Assembly (NCBI GenBank): GCA_947587565.1
Contig: CANPYA010000042.1
Coordinates: 1-10,472 of the forward strand
Length of the DNA: 10,472 nt
Reading direction: 5' to 3'
Source of the DNA: an uncultured Bacilli bacterium
Lineage (GTDB): Bacteria > Bacillota_I > Bacilli_A > RF39 > UBA660
Made by a program: the position numbers and the translations under genes. Below are positions 1-6,388 of this stretch, piece after piece (within the stretch, counting starts at the first letter, position 1; the number at the start of each line of letters is the position of its first letter). Below the pieces are notes generated by a model, which searched no databases, had not been told where the DNA came from, and worked only from the letters and a program-made list of their open reading frames with translations.

Positions 1-456
1 CTTTTGGTCATTGAAATTACCATCACCATTCCAGTCAAAATCATATTCTAAGATTACATAAGGTTCGCCTTTTTCTTTAATAGCTTGTAAATTTGCACTT
101 GTCACATTAATCCAAGCATTAACATAATCAGAACCATCTTTTACTTTATCAAATGATACTTCAACGCCTCCACGTTTATATTTAGCGTTTTCTGCTCTTC
201 CACTCGGAGCATCAATACGAATACCAATCCAGTATCCATCAACATTACGTCCTGTTTGTAAGTCTTTTTCATACCATTTTAGATTACCAGAATTATACTT
301 TACAGTTACAGTCTTACTAGTATTGTTTTCTACTTCAGATTCGCCAGCACTTATAACTTTAACAGTACCAAATAGATCGGCAGCATAAACATTTGTCGCT
401 AAAGATAGCAATAAAACTAAAGTTAATACCATTAGCGATACAATTTTCTTCTTCAT
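1..456 (-). CDS. Secreted protein with Ca-binding-like loop, N-terminal part (cut by window edge)
   Basis: The open frame runs from ATG at 456 to the window edge (152 codons, no stop), so only the N-terminal part is visible. It was read by translating the minus strand. Residues 1-25 form a classic Sec signal peptide: MKKK, a Leu/Val-rich core, then the VYA|AD cleavage site, so the protein is probably exported and cut by signal peptidase I. The mature part looks beta-rich. It ends in view with DFDWNGDGNFNDQK (139-152), an Asp/Asn-Gly loop of the kind seen in Ca-binding EF-hand/dockerin loops and in GEVED-type surface domains. AAAGGAG at 468-462, 5 nt before the ATG, sets the start. I do not recognise the family. 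The role is inferred only as extracellular or surface; substrate unknown. Confidence 0.85.
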   Translation of the reverse strand, partial: MKKKIVSLMVLTLVLLLSLATNVYAADLFGTVKVISAGESEVENNTSKTVTVKYNSGNLKWYEKDLQTGRNVDGYWIGIRIDAPSGRAENAKYKRGGVEVSFDKVKDGSDYVNAWINVTSANLQAIKEKGEPYVILEYDFDWNGDGNFNDQK

Positions 457-471
457 ATGTACTCCTTTCTT

Positions 472-490
472 TAGATAGTATTTCTATCTA
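472..490. promoter_or_regulatory. Perfect inverted repeat, operator-like
   Basis: TAGATAG-TATTT-CTATCTA is a perfect 7-bp inverted repeat with a 5-nt spacer. It lies between the predicted -10 (492-487) and the Shine-Dalgarno (468-462) of the secreted-protein gene, overlapping both the -10 and the expected transcription start. A repressor bound there would block transcription. An mRNA hairpin is the alternative, but the stem is AT-rich and would be weak. No regulator is identified. Confidence 0.5.
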
Positions 491-516
491 TAAATATTCT
501 TCCCAAAATAAGTAAA
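487..516 (-). promoter_or_regulatory. Candidate promoter of the secreted-protein gene
   Basis: TTTACT (516-511), an 18-nt spacer and TATAGA (492-487) match the sigma-A consensus at four of six bases each. Expected start is near 480, giving a leader of about 24 nt. This is weaker than the other promoters here, as would suit a regulated gene. A second possible -10, TACTAT at 480-475, lies inside the inverted repeat but has no matching -35. Confidence 0.45.
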
Positions 517-557
517 ATTATTACTAAATATTGCTATAATAAAATGTTTTTACCAAT

Positions 558-582
558 AAAAAAAGGCTTGGTTTTAAGCCTA
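558..582 (-). terminator. Intrinsic terminator of the aminopeptidase gene, overlapping its stop codon
   Basis: On the minus strand AGGCTT (581-576), loop AAAACC and AAGCCT (569-564) form a 6-bp hairpin running into seven T (564-558). The AG of the TAG stop codon (582-580) are the first two bases of the stem. Confidence 0.88.
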
Positions 583-1773
583 TAAAACTAAATTACCATT
601 TTTCATAATTGTAACTTCGCCATTAGGTGTTTCGGCAACTATTTCTAAATCTTTGGTGCCAATCATAAAGTCAACATGATTCTTAGATAAATTTAAACCT
701 AAGGCATCAATTTCCTTTTTGCTTAACTTATTACCATTTTTAACACAATCAAGGAAGGCACTACCTAAAGCTAAGTGACAAGAAGCATTTTCATCAATTA
801 AAGTTGTTTCAAATACTTTATTGGTATTTGAAATAGGTGAATCATAATCAACTAAGGCAACTTCCCCTAGAAAACTTGCTAGTTCATCACTTTCAATAAT
901 TTCTTTTAAAACATTTTTACCTTTTTTAGCGCTATATTTAACAACTTTGCCATCTTTAAATTCCACTTTAAAGCCATCAATAACTTTACCATTATAAATT
1001 AAAGGCCTAGAACTATAAACTACTCCTTGCGTTTTCCGATAATCAGGGGATGTAAATATTTCATAACTTGGAATATTAACTATCCATTTATCACTAGCAA
1101 TTGATTGCCAAATAACCCCTTCGGGTAAAGTGACTTCTAGATCTGTACCTAAAGAATTACGATAATGTAACTTCCTAATTTTTAAAGCATTTAATTTCTT
1201 TTGCCTTTCTGATAAAGTTTCTAAAAATTTATCCCAACTTTTACTTGGGTCATTAGTATCAAATAAACATAATTTAGCTAAAACATTCCAGAAAGTATCT
1301 AATGGTTTATCACTTTCACTAAAAATCTTTTTCGCCCATTCTTCATTCGGAACAGCCGCGATACACCATGGAATTTCGCCTTTAAGTTGCATTTCTCTAT
1401 AAACAGGTTTTGTTTCCCTTCTAATTTTCGCCACTAAACCTATCTTTTCATCATCTATATCATCCATTAAATGGGGTATTTCAGATTCTAACATTAAAAA
1501 TGCCGCCTTCTTTTTGGCATATTTATCCCAAATACTATTATCAAACATTTTACTCTTTTTTATAGCATCTATTGAAGCCGTAGTTAAAAAATCATGCACT
1601 TCTAAAGTATCAATTTCATCTAAATAAATATCTTTGATACCCATTTCTTCAGCTTTAAGAACAATTTTTTTAACAAATTTCTTGATAACTTTATCATAAT
1701 TAATAAATAATACTGATGAATTATTTAATTTTAAACATCTTTTTAATAAGAGTTCAATATATTTATCTTTCAT
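580..1773 (-). CDS. M29-family metallo-aminopeptidase (AmpS/PepS type)
   Basis: A cytosolic zinc/cobalt-type aminopeptidase that removes N-terminal residues from peptides, 397 aa (family members are usually about 410). Recognised by family signatures: GEIPWCIAAVP (132-142), LHYRNSLGTDLEVTLPEG (202-219), NIPSYEIFTSPD (233-244), GEVALVDYDSPIS (303-315), DENASCHLALG (327-337) and HVDFMIGTKDLE (366-377). By spacing against AmpT/AmpS as I recall them, metal ligands would be E238, E304, H333, H366 and D368. The sixth ligand, a Tyr seven residues after the first His, is Phe340 here. The start at 1773 is set by GGTGATAAT immediately upstream. It follows the Xre regulator by 24 nt but has its own strong promoter. 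Probable role: peptide turnover and amino-acid recovery. Confidence 0.93.
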   Translation of the reverse strand: MKDKYIELLLKRCLKLNNSSVLFINYDKVIKKFVKKIVLKAEEMGIKDIYLDEIDTLEVHDFLTTASIDAIKKSKMFDNSIWDKYAKKKAAFLMLESEIPHLMDDIDDEKIGLVAKIRRETKPVYREMQLKGEIPWCIAAVPNEEWAKKIFSESDKPLDTFWNVLAKLCLFDTNDPSKSWDKFLETLSERQKKLNALKIRKLHYRNSLGTDLEVTLPEGVIWQSIASDKWIVNIPSYEIFTSPDYRKTQGVVYSSRPLIYNGKVIDGFKVEFKDGKVVKYSAKKGKNVLKEIIESDELASFLGEVALVDYDSPISNTNKVFETTLIDENASCHLALGSAFLDCVKNGNKLSKKEIDALGLNLSKNHVDFMIGTKDLEIVAETPNGEVTIMKNGNLVL

Positions 1774-1788
1774 ATTATCACCAGTATT

Positions 1789-1817
1789 ATTATATCCTTA
1801 TTCAAAAAAATTATCAA
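1789..1817 (-). promoter_or_regulatory. Strong promoter of the aminopeptidase gene
   Basis: TTGATA (1817-1812), exactly 17 nt, then TATAAT (1794-1789). The promoter lies inside the last codons and stop of the upstream regulator gene. A start 7 nt after the -10 falls at G1782, the first base of the GGTGAT ribosome site, leaving a leader of only about 9 nt. Confidence 0.8.
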
Positions 1818-2046
1818 TCGGCGTATGTAAAACCTTAGCTATTTTATAAAGTGTATACTTTTTACAACTAATTTTACCCTTTTTATATTCTAATTTTCTT
1901 ACATAGTCATAAGATTTATCAATATCAACTGCTAGTTGTTCTTGCGTAATCCCCGCTAGTTTCCGATATTTACGAATATTCTTAGAAATATTCTTTTTCA
2001 TTTCCTCTTCACTAATAAAAGTAAAATCTCTTTTAAATGTTGTCAT
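1798..2046 (-). CDS. Xre/Cro-CI-family helix-turn-helix regulator
   Basis: A small DNA-binding protein of 82 aa. Residues about 20-79 match an HTH_3/Xre domain: a helix NIRKYRKLAG, then the helix-turn-helix ITQEQLAVDIDKSYDYVRKLE (33-53), then the usual closing helices (YKIAKVLHTPIDNFF). There is no further domain. I start at ATG 2046 because GGTGAT (2056-2051) is correctly placed for it; the GTG at 2058 overlaps that ribosome site. It lies 24 nt before the aminopeptidase gene and divergent from a small gene at 2137. A 15-bp palindrome in its promoter spacer suggests self-repression. Whether it also controls its neighbours is inference. Its target cannot be told from the domain. Confidence 0.92.
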   Translation of the reverse strand: MTTFKRDFTFISEEEMKKNISKNIRKYRKLAGITQEQLAVDIDKSYDYVRKLEYKKGKISCKKYTLYKIAKVLHTPIDNFFE

Positions 2047-2062
2047 AATTATCACCACATTA

Positions 2063-2091
2063 ATTGTTGCACCATAAATATTTTATGTCCG
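2063..2091 (-). promoter_or_regulatory. Candidate weak promoter of the Xre regulator
   Basis: CGGACA (2091-2086), 17 nt, AACAAT (2068-2063), each four of six to consensus. The expected start near 2056 coincides with the first G of GGTGAT, giving a leader of about 10 nt like that of the neighbouring aminopeptidase gene. Confidence 0.4.
2073..2087. promoter_or_regulatory. Palindrome in the regulator promoter, candidate operator
   Basis: CATAAA-TAT-TTTATG is a perfect 6-bp inverted repeat with a 3-nt spacer. It lies almost wholly between the predicted -35 and -10 of the Xre gene and about 26 bp upstream of the -10 of the divergent gene at 2137. This is a natural site for an Xre-type dimer. AT-rich palindromes do arise by chance in such a genome. 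Confidence 0.42.
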
Positions 2092-2112
2092 GTAACTATT
2101 ATGCCCCTTTTA

Positions 2113-2121
2113 TGGTATAAT
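2113..2121 (+). promoter_or_regulatory. Extended -10 promoter of the small gene at 2137
   Basis: TGGTATAAT is a perfect extended -10 (TG at 2113-2114, TATAAT at 2116-2121) with no good -35, as is normal for this class. The predicted start near G2128 gives the leader GTGATGGTT, 9 nt, before ATG 2137. That resembles the GGTGATAAT leader of the aminopeptidase gene. Confidence 0.6.
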
Positions 2122-2136
2122 ATGTATGTGATGGTT

Positions 2137-2349
2137 ATGAAAGAACTGCTATTTTATTTACAAATTATTAAACCTATTGAAGAAAAATATAATCGTTTAA
2201 ATAGACTATATTATTTTTTTAAATTCAATTTTTTAAAAAGAAAAATGAATTATTACAATTCACTTTTAAATTATTATTATGGTAACATTCTAAATGATAA
2301 TCAAACTTTAGATAAAATACTTAAATACTTTGACTTTACTTCAAACTAA
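2137..2349 (+). CDS. Small Tyr/Asn-rich hypothetical protein
   Basis: A 70-aa frame starting MKELLFYLQIIKPIEEKY. The longer frame opening at 2101 cannot be used in full because a perfect extended -10 promoter lies inside it. ATG 2137 has a GTGAT ribosome-site-like element ending 4 nt upstream; ATG 2131 is a near-leaderless alternative. The protein is very rich in Tyr, Asn, Lys, Leu and Phe, has no Cys, and is predicted helical with no clear membrane segment (LYYFFKFNFLKRK is too charged). It is divergent from the Xre gene and its end overlaps the convergent membrane-protein gene by 14 nt. I do not recognise it. The promoter placement is the main support; a chance frame in AT-rich DNA is not excluded. 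Confidence 0.5.
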   Translation: MKELLFYLQIIKPIEEKYNRLNRLYYFFKFNFLKRKMNYYNSLLNYYYGNILNDNQTLDKILKYFDFTSN

Positions 2350-3940
2350 TACTATATTCTTTATTGCGAATTGTTACTAGAAGATCGATTTTAGAACTAT
2401 TAACAACTTTATCAGTTGTATTCAAAACTATTTTACCTTTTAAATTGCTTGGCGTTAAATTTTTAACACTGGCAATTTTTTCTTCTTCGCCATCTAAATA
2501 TCGAATACTTAAATAATTATCTAAAAAACGATTTAAACTATTACTATTTATAGAATAGAAAGGTATATCTTCGGCCATTTTAAATTCCGAATCTAAAATT
2601 AATAAGACTTGATGACCCTTTAAATAATCGATAGTAACACTATCTTTATAGGTATCACATTTATCTTTAATACAATATTCATAATCATATGTATATTTAG
2701 TATTTAAAACTAATTTATCTACTTTAAAAGTTGAATTACCTAAATTGGAATTAGCAAAATTAATGGTGTCTCCTAATTTATAAGAGCCCTCTTTAGTAAC
2801 GGAATCAATTCTAGCGGGTGTTATGGTAACATAAGTGAATTTCCCTACTAAAACATTATTAACTACTGAAGAACCACTTTCCGCTTTAATTCGATAATTT
2901 TTACGAATATCTTTTTCATCTATCTTATAAACAATAGCATAAGTATCTTTAGTTTTAGCGTTTATAATACTTCCACTTTGTTCTTTAGCATAATCAATAA
3001 AATAAAGACTCTTATCTTTACTTGGATAAACTAATTTTTCTTCATCAATTTCTAACCTAAATTTATTTAAATCTAGTGTATATTTTTCATCATTAGTGTT
3101 TTCAATATTCATTCTAACAACTACATAATAATTATCTAATTTTTCTCCACGATAATTTAAATTGGTAATAATACTATCTTCTAATTTATAATTAACTCCT
3201 TGATAACTAAAAGCATCACCTTGACTATACTGATTATCAATTCTTTCAGGAAATAAATTATAAATAAAATAGATTAAAGCACCAGCAGCAAATACACAAA
3301 TAATGGAAAAAATAAATTTGTTTTCTTTAATATAATAAATAAATTCTCTTCCAAAACGCCGAATATTTCTTTTTAATTTAACATCGTCTTTTTTTAATGT
3401 GATTTCTATTTCTTCACTATCTTCACTAGATACTTCTAAATCTTTTAAATCCTCTTTAAAATTAAATTTACTAATATTTAACCCAAAGCCCCGAATGAAA
3501 AAGGCCATAATAAACCCAATTTGGGGTAGTAAAGAAAGTGTGGATAAATCCCGGTAGATTCTGGCAGATTCCGCGGTAATAATCGTTTCTTCCATCGTTA
3601 TCATTAAGTTTTTAACTACTGAAAATAAGATAATCATTACAATATAATAAACAATACTAGAAATATAAGTTTTACTAGGTTTCTTTTTATAAATAAATAA
3701 TAAAGCTACCCCAAATAAACCAAGCAAAATCAAAAAGATAACAAAATAATTACTGCCTGGTACATAATCTTGATAAAAACCAGGTACAATATTACCAGTA
3801 TAATTATTCGTAACATAATCATTAAAAAAAGCCACTATTTTATAGGTGCGATAAAATAAATAACTAGTTAAAATACCTAAGATAAAATTAATTAATTTAA
3901 AGTTCTTAATTAAAAAAGCATAAGGTTTTCTAAATATCAT
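2336..3940 (-). CDS. Five-helix membrane protein with large extracellular domain
   Basis: A 534-aa integral membrane protein of unknown function. Predicted helices lie at about residues 16-39, 63-86, 91-111, 133-153 and 209-230. Between helices 4 and 5 is a charged cytosolic stretch with an acidic patch (SSEDSEEIEI, about 171-180). The part from 231 to 534 should lie outside the cell by the positive-inside rule. Its first section, with YQGVNYKLEDSII and YYVVVRMNIENTNDEKYTLD, resembles DUF4352-like immunoglobulin-fold domains, a weak match from memory. Two Cys lie close together in YCIKDKC. AAGGAG starts 15 nt before ATG 3940. The gene has a strong promoter of its own behind the LysM gene. No terminator is evident at its end, where it converges on the small gene at 2137. 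Confidence 0.88.
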   Translation of the reverse strand: MIFRKPYAFLIKNFKLINFILGILTSYLFYRTYKIVAFFNDYVTNNYTGNIVPGFYQDYVPGSNYFVIFLILLGLFGVALLFIYKKKPSKTYISSIVYYIVMIILFSVVKNLMITMEETIITAESARIYRDLSTLSLLPQIGFIMAFFIRGFGLNISKFNFKEDLKDLEVSSEDSEEIEITLKKDDVKLKRNIRRFGREFIYYIKENKFIFSIICVFAAGALIYFIYNLFPERIDNQYSQGDAFSYQGVNYKLEDSIITNLNYRGEKLDNYYVVVRMNIENTNDEKYTLDLNKFRLEIDEEKLVYPSKDKSLYFIDYAKEQSGSIINAKTKDTYAIVYKIDEKDIRKNYRIKAESGSSVVNNVLVGKFTYVTITPARIDSVTKEGSYKLGDTINFANSNLGNSTFKVDKLVLNTKYTYDYEYCIKDKCDTYKDSVTIDYLKGHQVLLILDSEFKMAEDIPFYSINSNSLNRFLDNYLSIRYLDGEEEKIASVKNLTPSNLKGKIVLNTTDKVVNSSKIDLLVTIRNKEYSISLK

Positions 3941-3961
3941 ATCTAGTCTCTCCTTATGATA

Positions 3962-3990
3962 ATTTTACTAAAAATTTAATTAAATGTCCA
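3962..3990 (-). promoter_or_regulatory. Promoter of the five-helix membrane protein gene
   Basis: TGGACA (3990-3985), exactly 17 nt, TAAAAT (3967-3962), each five of six to the sigma-A consensus. The expected start at A3955 is the first base of AAGGAG, giving the 15-nt leader AAGGAGAGACTAGAT. It lies in the gap after the LysM gene, so this gene can be transcribed apart from the upstream group. Confidence 0.72.
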
Positions 3991-4016
3991 TCTACTTGAG
4001 TTAAATAATTAGAGAT

Positions 4017-4466
4017 TTATTTCTTATTGACAAGTAATTGACCAGCCATTAAGTAAATTGTTTTATTTTCATCTAAGAATTTATCTTTATTAGTACCAAA
4101 TGTTTTAACAACTTCATCAATGGTATCGCCTTCTGCCGTTATATAATAAGAATAACCATTTTTCGGAATTAATATTTGTTGATTAGGATAAATATAATCA
4201 TCCATGTTAAGACCATTCATACTAGCAAGAAGTTCCGGATTAATATTATATTTTCTCGCAATAGCGTACAAACTATCCCCTTTTTCAACGACATAATAAT
4301 TAAAATAATCTTTACTTTCAACGGGAACTATAATTTCCATATCGGCTCTTAAATTATCTAAAAAATATAAATTATTAATATCTTGTAATACTCTTACAGA
4401 TGTATTAAACTTTTTAGCCACATCACTTAAGCTTTCGCCATCTTGTAATTTATAACTTTCAAACAT
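4017..4466 (-). CDS. Triple-LysM protein without signal peptide
   Basis: A 149-aa protein made of three LysM repeats, at about residues 4-48 (YKLQDGESLSDVAKKF...MEIIVP), 57-101 (YYVVEKGDSLYAIARKYNI...QQILIP) and 106-148 (YYITAEGDTIDEVVKTF...GQLLV). LysM modules bind N-acetylglucosamine-containing glycans such as peptidoglycan. The middle repeat is the most canonical; the third has drifted. No signal peptide or membrane segment is present, and there is no catalytic domain. Signal-less LysM proteins are known among spore-coat morphogenetic proteins (SafA, SpoVID), but nothing here shows sporulation. ATG 4466 is chosen because AGAGGTGG is spaced correctly for it; a GTG three codons upstream overlaps that site. 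It lies 43 nt after the anchored-protein gene, probably in the same operon. Confidence 0.9.
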   Translation of the reverse strand: MFESYKLQDGESLSDVAKKFNTSVRVLQDINNLYFLDNLRADMEIIVPVESKDYFNYYVVEKGDSLYAIARKYNINPELLASMNGLNMDDYIYPNQQILIPKNGYSYYITAEGDTIDEVVKTFGTNKDKFLDENKTIYLMAGQLLVNKK

Positions 4467-4509
4467 CTTTTCCACCTCTAATATAAGGTATGTTAAAAAT
4501 TATTTTTTG

Positions 4510-5601
4510 TTATTTTATAATAAAAATCATATTGGTATTATTAAAGTTCCATTCAAAATTACTAAGTAGTAATACTTCACCTTCTAAATCATTATAAGAA
4601 TATAAATTTTCATTTTTTAAATAGTAGACTATTTCATTAGTATTTTTTATAATTTTACTAACATTTTCACTTATTTTAATTTTGGTATCATTAATTATTT
4701 TATATAGGTTACCATCTTCTAGACTATATTTTATAACTTCGTTATTTTCTAAAAAATTTAATTTTTGATTAATAATGCTTTGATAAGTAACTTTAACTAA
4801 TTTATTATTCTTTACAACTTGGAAGTCGGTTTCTATAATTGTTTCCTTCTTTAAATTAATAACATATTCTTTTTCTTCTTTTTTATCTAGTAAATAGATT
4901 TTATTTTTAAATTCTCCTAGAAATTCACTATTAAAGGATATATCTTCTTCACTAGTTATTTCTTTTACTTTACCCGTTAGTTTATCTATCACAAATAACT
5001 TTTTAAAATAGTAATTATCGTTATAATCAGGTACCACTAAAATATCACTATTTTCATAATATAAATCTAAATTATAAACATCATTTTTAAATAAACTAAT
5101 TGCTTTTGACTTATTATTTAATAAATCAAACCCACGATAGTTATAAATTAAAAACTCATGATTATTTAAATTATGAATAGTAGTTTTATTATATTCTGTA
5201 CTTTTATCTTTGATATTAAGATATTTATATAAAGAATTATCATTTACTAGATTATAGCTAAGCATATCGGTTCCATCACTACATAATGGGGCCAATTTTA
5301 ATTTATCACTTTCTGGTTTTAAACAAGTAATTCCATCTTTATCAAGAGTTTTTATATTAGTGATTAACTCATGTTGATGATTATATTTGGCCTTAATTTG
5401 AAATGGATATCGAGTATTTTTACCCGTAACTAAAAAAGTATAATAAGAAGTATTTTTATCATATTTTTCTACTACTTTAAAACGATTAATATTATAACTT
5501 ACCTCATAACTATAAGCTTTAAATCGTAAATAAAGAAAAATTGCAAATCCTAAAGAAAGAATCGCAATAAAAAGGATTAACTTAATTTTCTTTTTGTTCA
5601 T
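4510..5601 (-). CDS. Single-pass membrane-anchored extracellular protein
   Basis: A 363-aa protein that I do not recognise. MNKKKIKL is followed by a hydrophobic helix at about 7-25, with no signal peptidase site, so it should be a membrane anchor with the rest outside. The outer part has two Cys (93 and 107, in ITCLKPESDK and APLCSDG) that could form a disulfide. The C-terminal half is a run of short beta-strand-like units of the sort IYLLDKKEEKEYVINLK and YYLKNENLYSYNDLEGE, suggesting a beta-propeller or similar fold (inference). Its start lies inside the last codons of the PH-domain gene (20-nt overlap) with only a weak AAGAAG site, so translation is probably coupled. Likely an envelope protein acting with its operon partners. 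Confidence 0.88.
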   Translation of the reverse strand: MNKKKIKLILFIAILSLGFAIFLYLRFKAYSYEVSYNINRFKVVEKYDKNTSYYTFLVTGKNTRYPFQIKAKYNHQHELITNIKTLDKDGITCLKPESDKLKLAPLCSDGTDMLSYNLVNDNSLYKYLNIKDKSTEYNKTTIHNLNNHEFLIYNYRGFDLLNNKSKAISLFKNDVYNLDLYYENSDILVVPDYNDNYYFKKLFVIDKLTGKVKEITSEEDISFNSEFLGEFKNKIYLLDKKEEKEYVINLKKETIIETDFQVVKNNKLVKVTYQSIINQKLNFLENNEVIKYSLEDGNLYKIINDTKIKISENVSKIIKNTNEIVYYLKNENLYSYNDLEGEVLLLSNFEWNFNNTNMIFIIK

Positions 5602-6025
5602 GATAATACTTCTTTTTAGCCTCCATCATATAATTTGAGATAACTGTTTCTATTTCATCTAAAGAACTCTTTGGTAAATTTGTTAAAATAATTTTTTCTT
5701 TAACTGTATCAATCGTAATTTTTCCCCATAATAGTCCTTTATATATTTGCATATCATTATATAAATCCGGAGTAATTGAACTTAAGAAACTACCCCATAG
5801 TAATCTTTTATGACCTAAAATAATTCTTTTACTTGTTACTGCCACGGCATAAGTATTAAATATATCAGAAAAAGTTTCATTCTTTTGGGCACAAAAAGCA
5901 TAAATAACATCTTCATCATTATCGATATAATCTTCGACAACTTTAATATGTTTTTTGGTTCGCCATACAATACCACCATGATATTTCTTTTTAAATTCCA
6001 TTACTTTTTCATAAACACTACCCAT
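5582..6025 (-). CDS. PH-domain (YokE-like) cytosolic protein
   Basis: A 147-aa soluble protein. From about residue 20 to 138 it looks like a bacterial PH domain: DEDVIYAFCAQKN, then the typical strand pair YAVAVTSKRIILGHK (59-73), a mid-domain LLWG repeated twice, ITIDTVKEKIILTNL, and a closing amphipathic helix SSLDEIETVISNYMM. Bacterial PH domains of this kind usually act as binding or membrane-associated modules, not enzymes. The assignment rests on pattern, not a search. Two ATGs are possible (6031 and 6025); GGTGA is directly next to the first and 6 nt before the second, so I favour 6025. First gene of the group with the anchored and LysM proteins. Its 3' end overlaps the next gene by 20 nt. 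Confidence 0.82.
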   Translation of the reverse strand: MGSVYEKVMEFKKKYHGGIVWRTKKHIKVVEDYIDNDEDVIYAFCAQKNETFSDIFNTYAVAVTSKRIILGHKRLLWGSFLSSITPDLYNDMQIYKGLLWGKITIDTVKEKIILTNLPKSSLDEIETVISNYMMEAKKKYYHEQKEN

Positions 6026-6042
6026 AATCATTCACCACCTAT

Positions 6043-6071
6043 ATTGTATAATGTTTTTTATAATTTAGCAA
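6043..6071 (-). promoter_or_regulatory. Promoter of the PH / anchored / LysM gene group
   Basis: TTGCTA (6071-6066), exactly 17 nt, TACAAT (6048-6043). The expected start near G6036 falls inside the AGGTGGTGA ribosome-site region, leaving about 11 nt before ATG 6025. A start at ATG 6031 would leave only about 5 nt, another reason to prefer 6025. Confidence 0.68.
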
Positions 6072-6087
6072 ATTATTTCCACAATTT

Positions 6088-6118
6088 AAAAAAGTATAAT
6101 TTTTTACATTATACTTTA
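6088..6118 (-). terminator. Intrinsic terminator of the acidic small-protein gene, overlapping its stop
   Basis: AAAGTATAA (6117-6109) and TTATACTTT (6099-6091) form a 9-bp stem with a 9-nt loop. A run of T continues to 6088. The first two stem bases are the AA of the TAA stop codon (6118-6116). The stem is AT-rich, so it is weaker than a GC-rich hairpin of the same length. Confidence 0.78.
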
Positions 6119-6367
6119 TCTTCCCTTTTGATTTTGTACTTCTTCAGATGCTTGTATATTAGAAACTTGTTGTGGTCTATAATTTTCTGGTTTTTCTAAA
6201 TTTACTTTTTCCCCTAATTTGGTACTTCCCAATCCTGCAAAAACATTTTCTAATTCTTCTGCAGTAACTTCATCATCTTCAGTAGGTTTATTAAACTCAC
6301 TAACTGCATCGGGATGAGCTCCGCCTAAAATCTTTTCCCCAGCTTTTTCATTAAATTCATTAGTCAT
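6116..6367 (-). CDS. Acidic 83-aa hypothetical protein, own transcription unit
   Basis: Starts MTNEFNEKAGEKILGGAHPD. It is hydrophilic, Glu/Asn/Lys-rich, has no Cys, no Trp and no membrane segment, and is probably partly disordered, with an acidic centre (TEDDEVTAEELENVFAG, about 29-45) and a polar Gln-rich tail (RPQQVSNIQASEEVQNQKGR). I do not recognise it. The EELENVFAGLG stretch superficially recalls the leader end of Nif11-type peptide precursors, but the part after it has no Cys and few Ser/Thr, and no modification enzyme is nearby. AAGGAG starts 15 nt before ATG 6367. A near-consensus promoter and a terminator fused to the stop codon make it a monocistronic unit that is probably well expressed. 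Confidence 0.82.
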   Translation of the reverse strand: MTNEFNEKAGEKILGGAHPDAVSEFNKPTEDDEVTAEELENVFAGLGSTKLGEKVNLEKPENYRPQQVSNIQASEEVQNQKGR

Positions 6368-6388
6368 ATATCTTGTCTCCTTATTATA

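Noticed and set aside
532..540. Plus-strand extended -10 TGCTATAAT
   Set aside because: It has no -35 and would transcribe only antisense into the aminopeptidase gene through its terminator hairpin. No plus-strand gene follows.
2041..2100. GTG at 2058 as start of the Xre regulator
   Set aside because: The GTG overlaps the GGTGAT ribosome site, which is correctly placed for ATG 2046. The same reasoning removes the GTG starts at 4475 and 7460 of two other genes.
2101..2136. The earlier start (2101) for the small plus-strand gene
   Set aside because: A perfect extended -10 promoter (2113-2121) lies inside this extension, and there is no ribosome site before 2101.
3960..4019. In-frame readthrough of the LysM gene stop giving about 19 more residues
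   Set aside because: After TAA 4019-4017 the frame stays open for 19 codons, but this is not rare in AT-rich DNA, there is no readthrough signal, and the stretch contains the -35 and most of the spacer of the next gene's promoter.
5885..6199. A 104-aa plus-strand frame
   Set aside because: It lies antisense across the PH-domain gene, a terminator and the acidic-protein gene, has no ribosome site, and its Phe/Tyr/Asn-rich translation is what the reverse of AT-rich genes gives.
6116..6367. A modified-peptide (Nif11-like) precursor
   Set aside because: The leader-like EELENVFAGLG is followed by a long polar tail without Cys and with few Ser/Thr, and no modification or export gene is adjacent.
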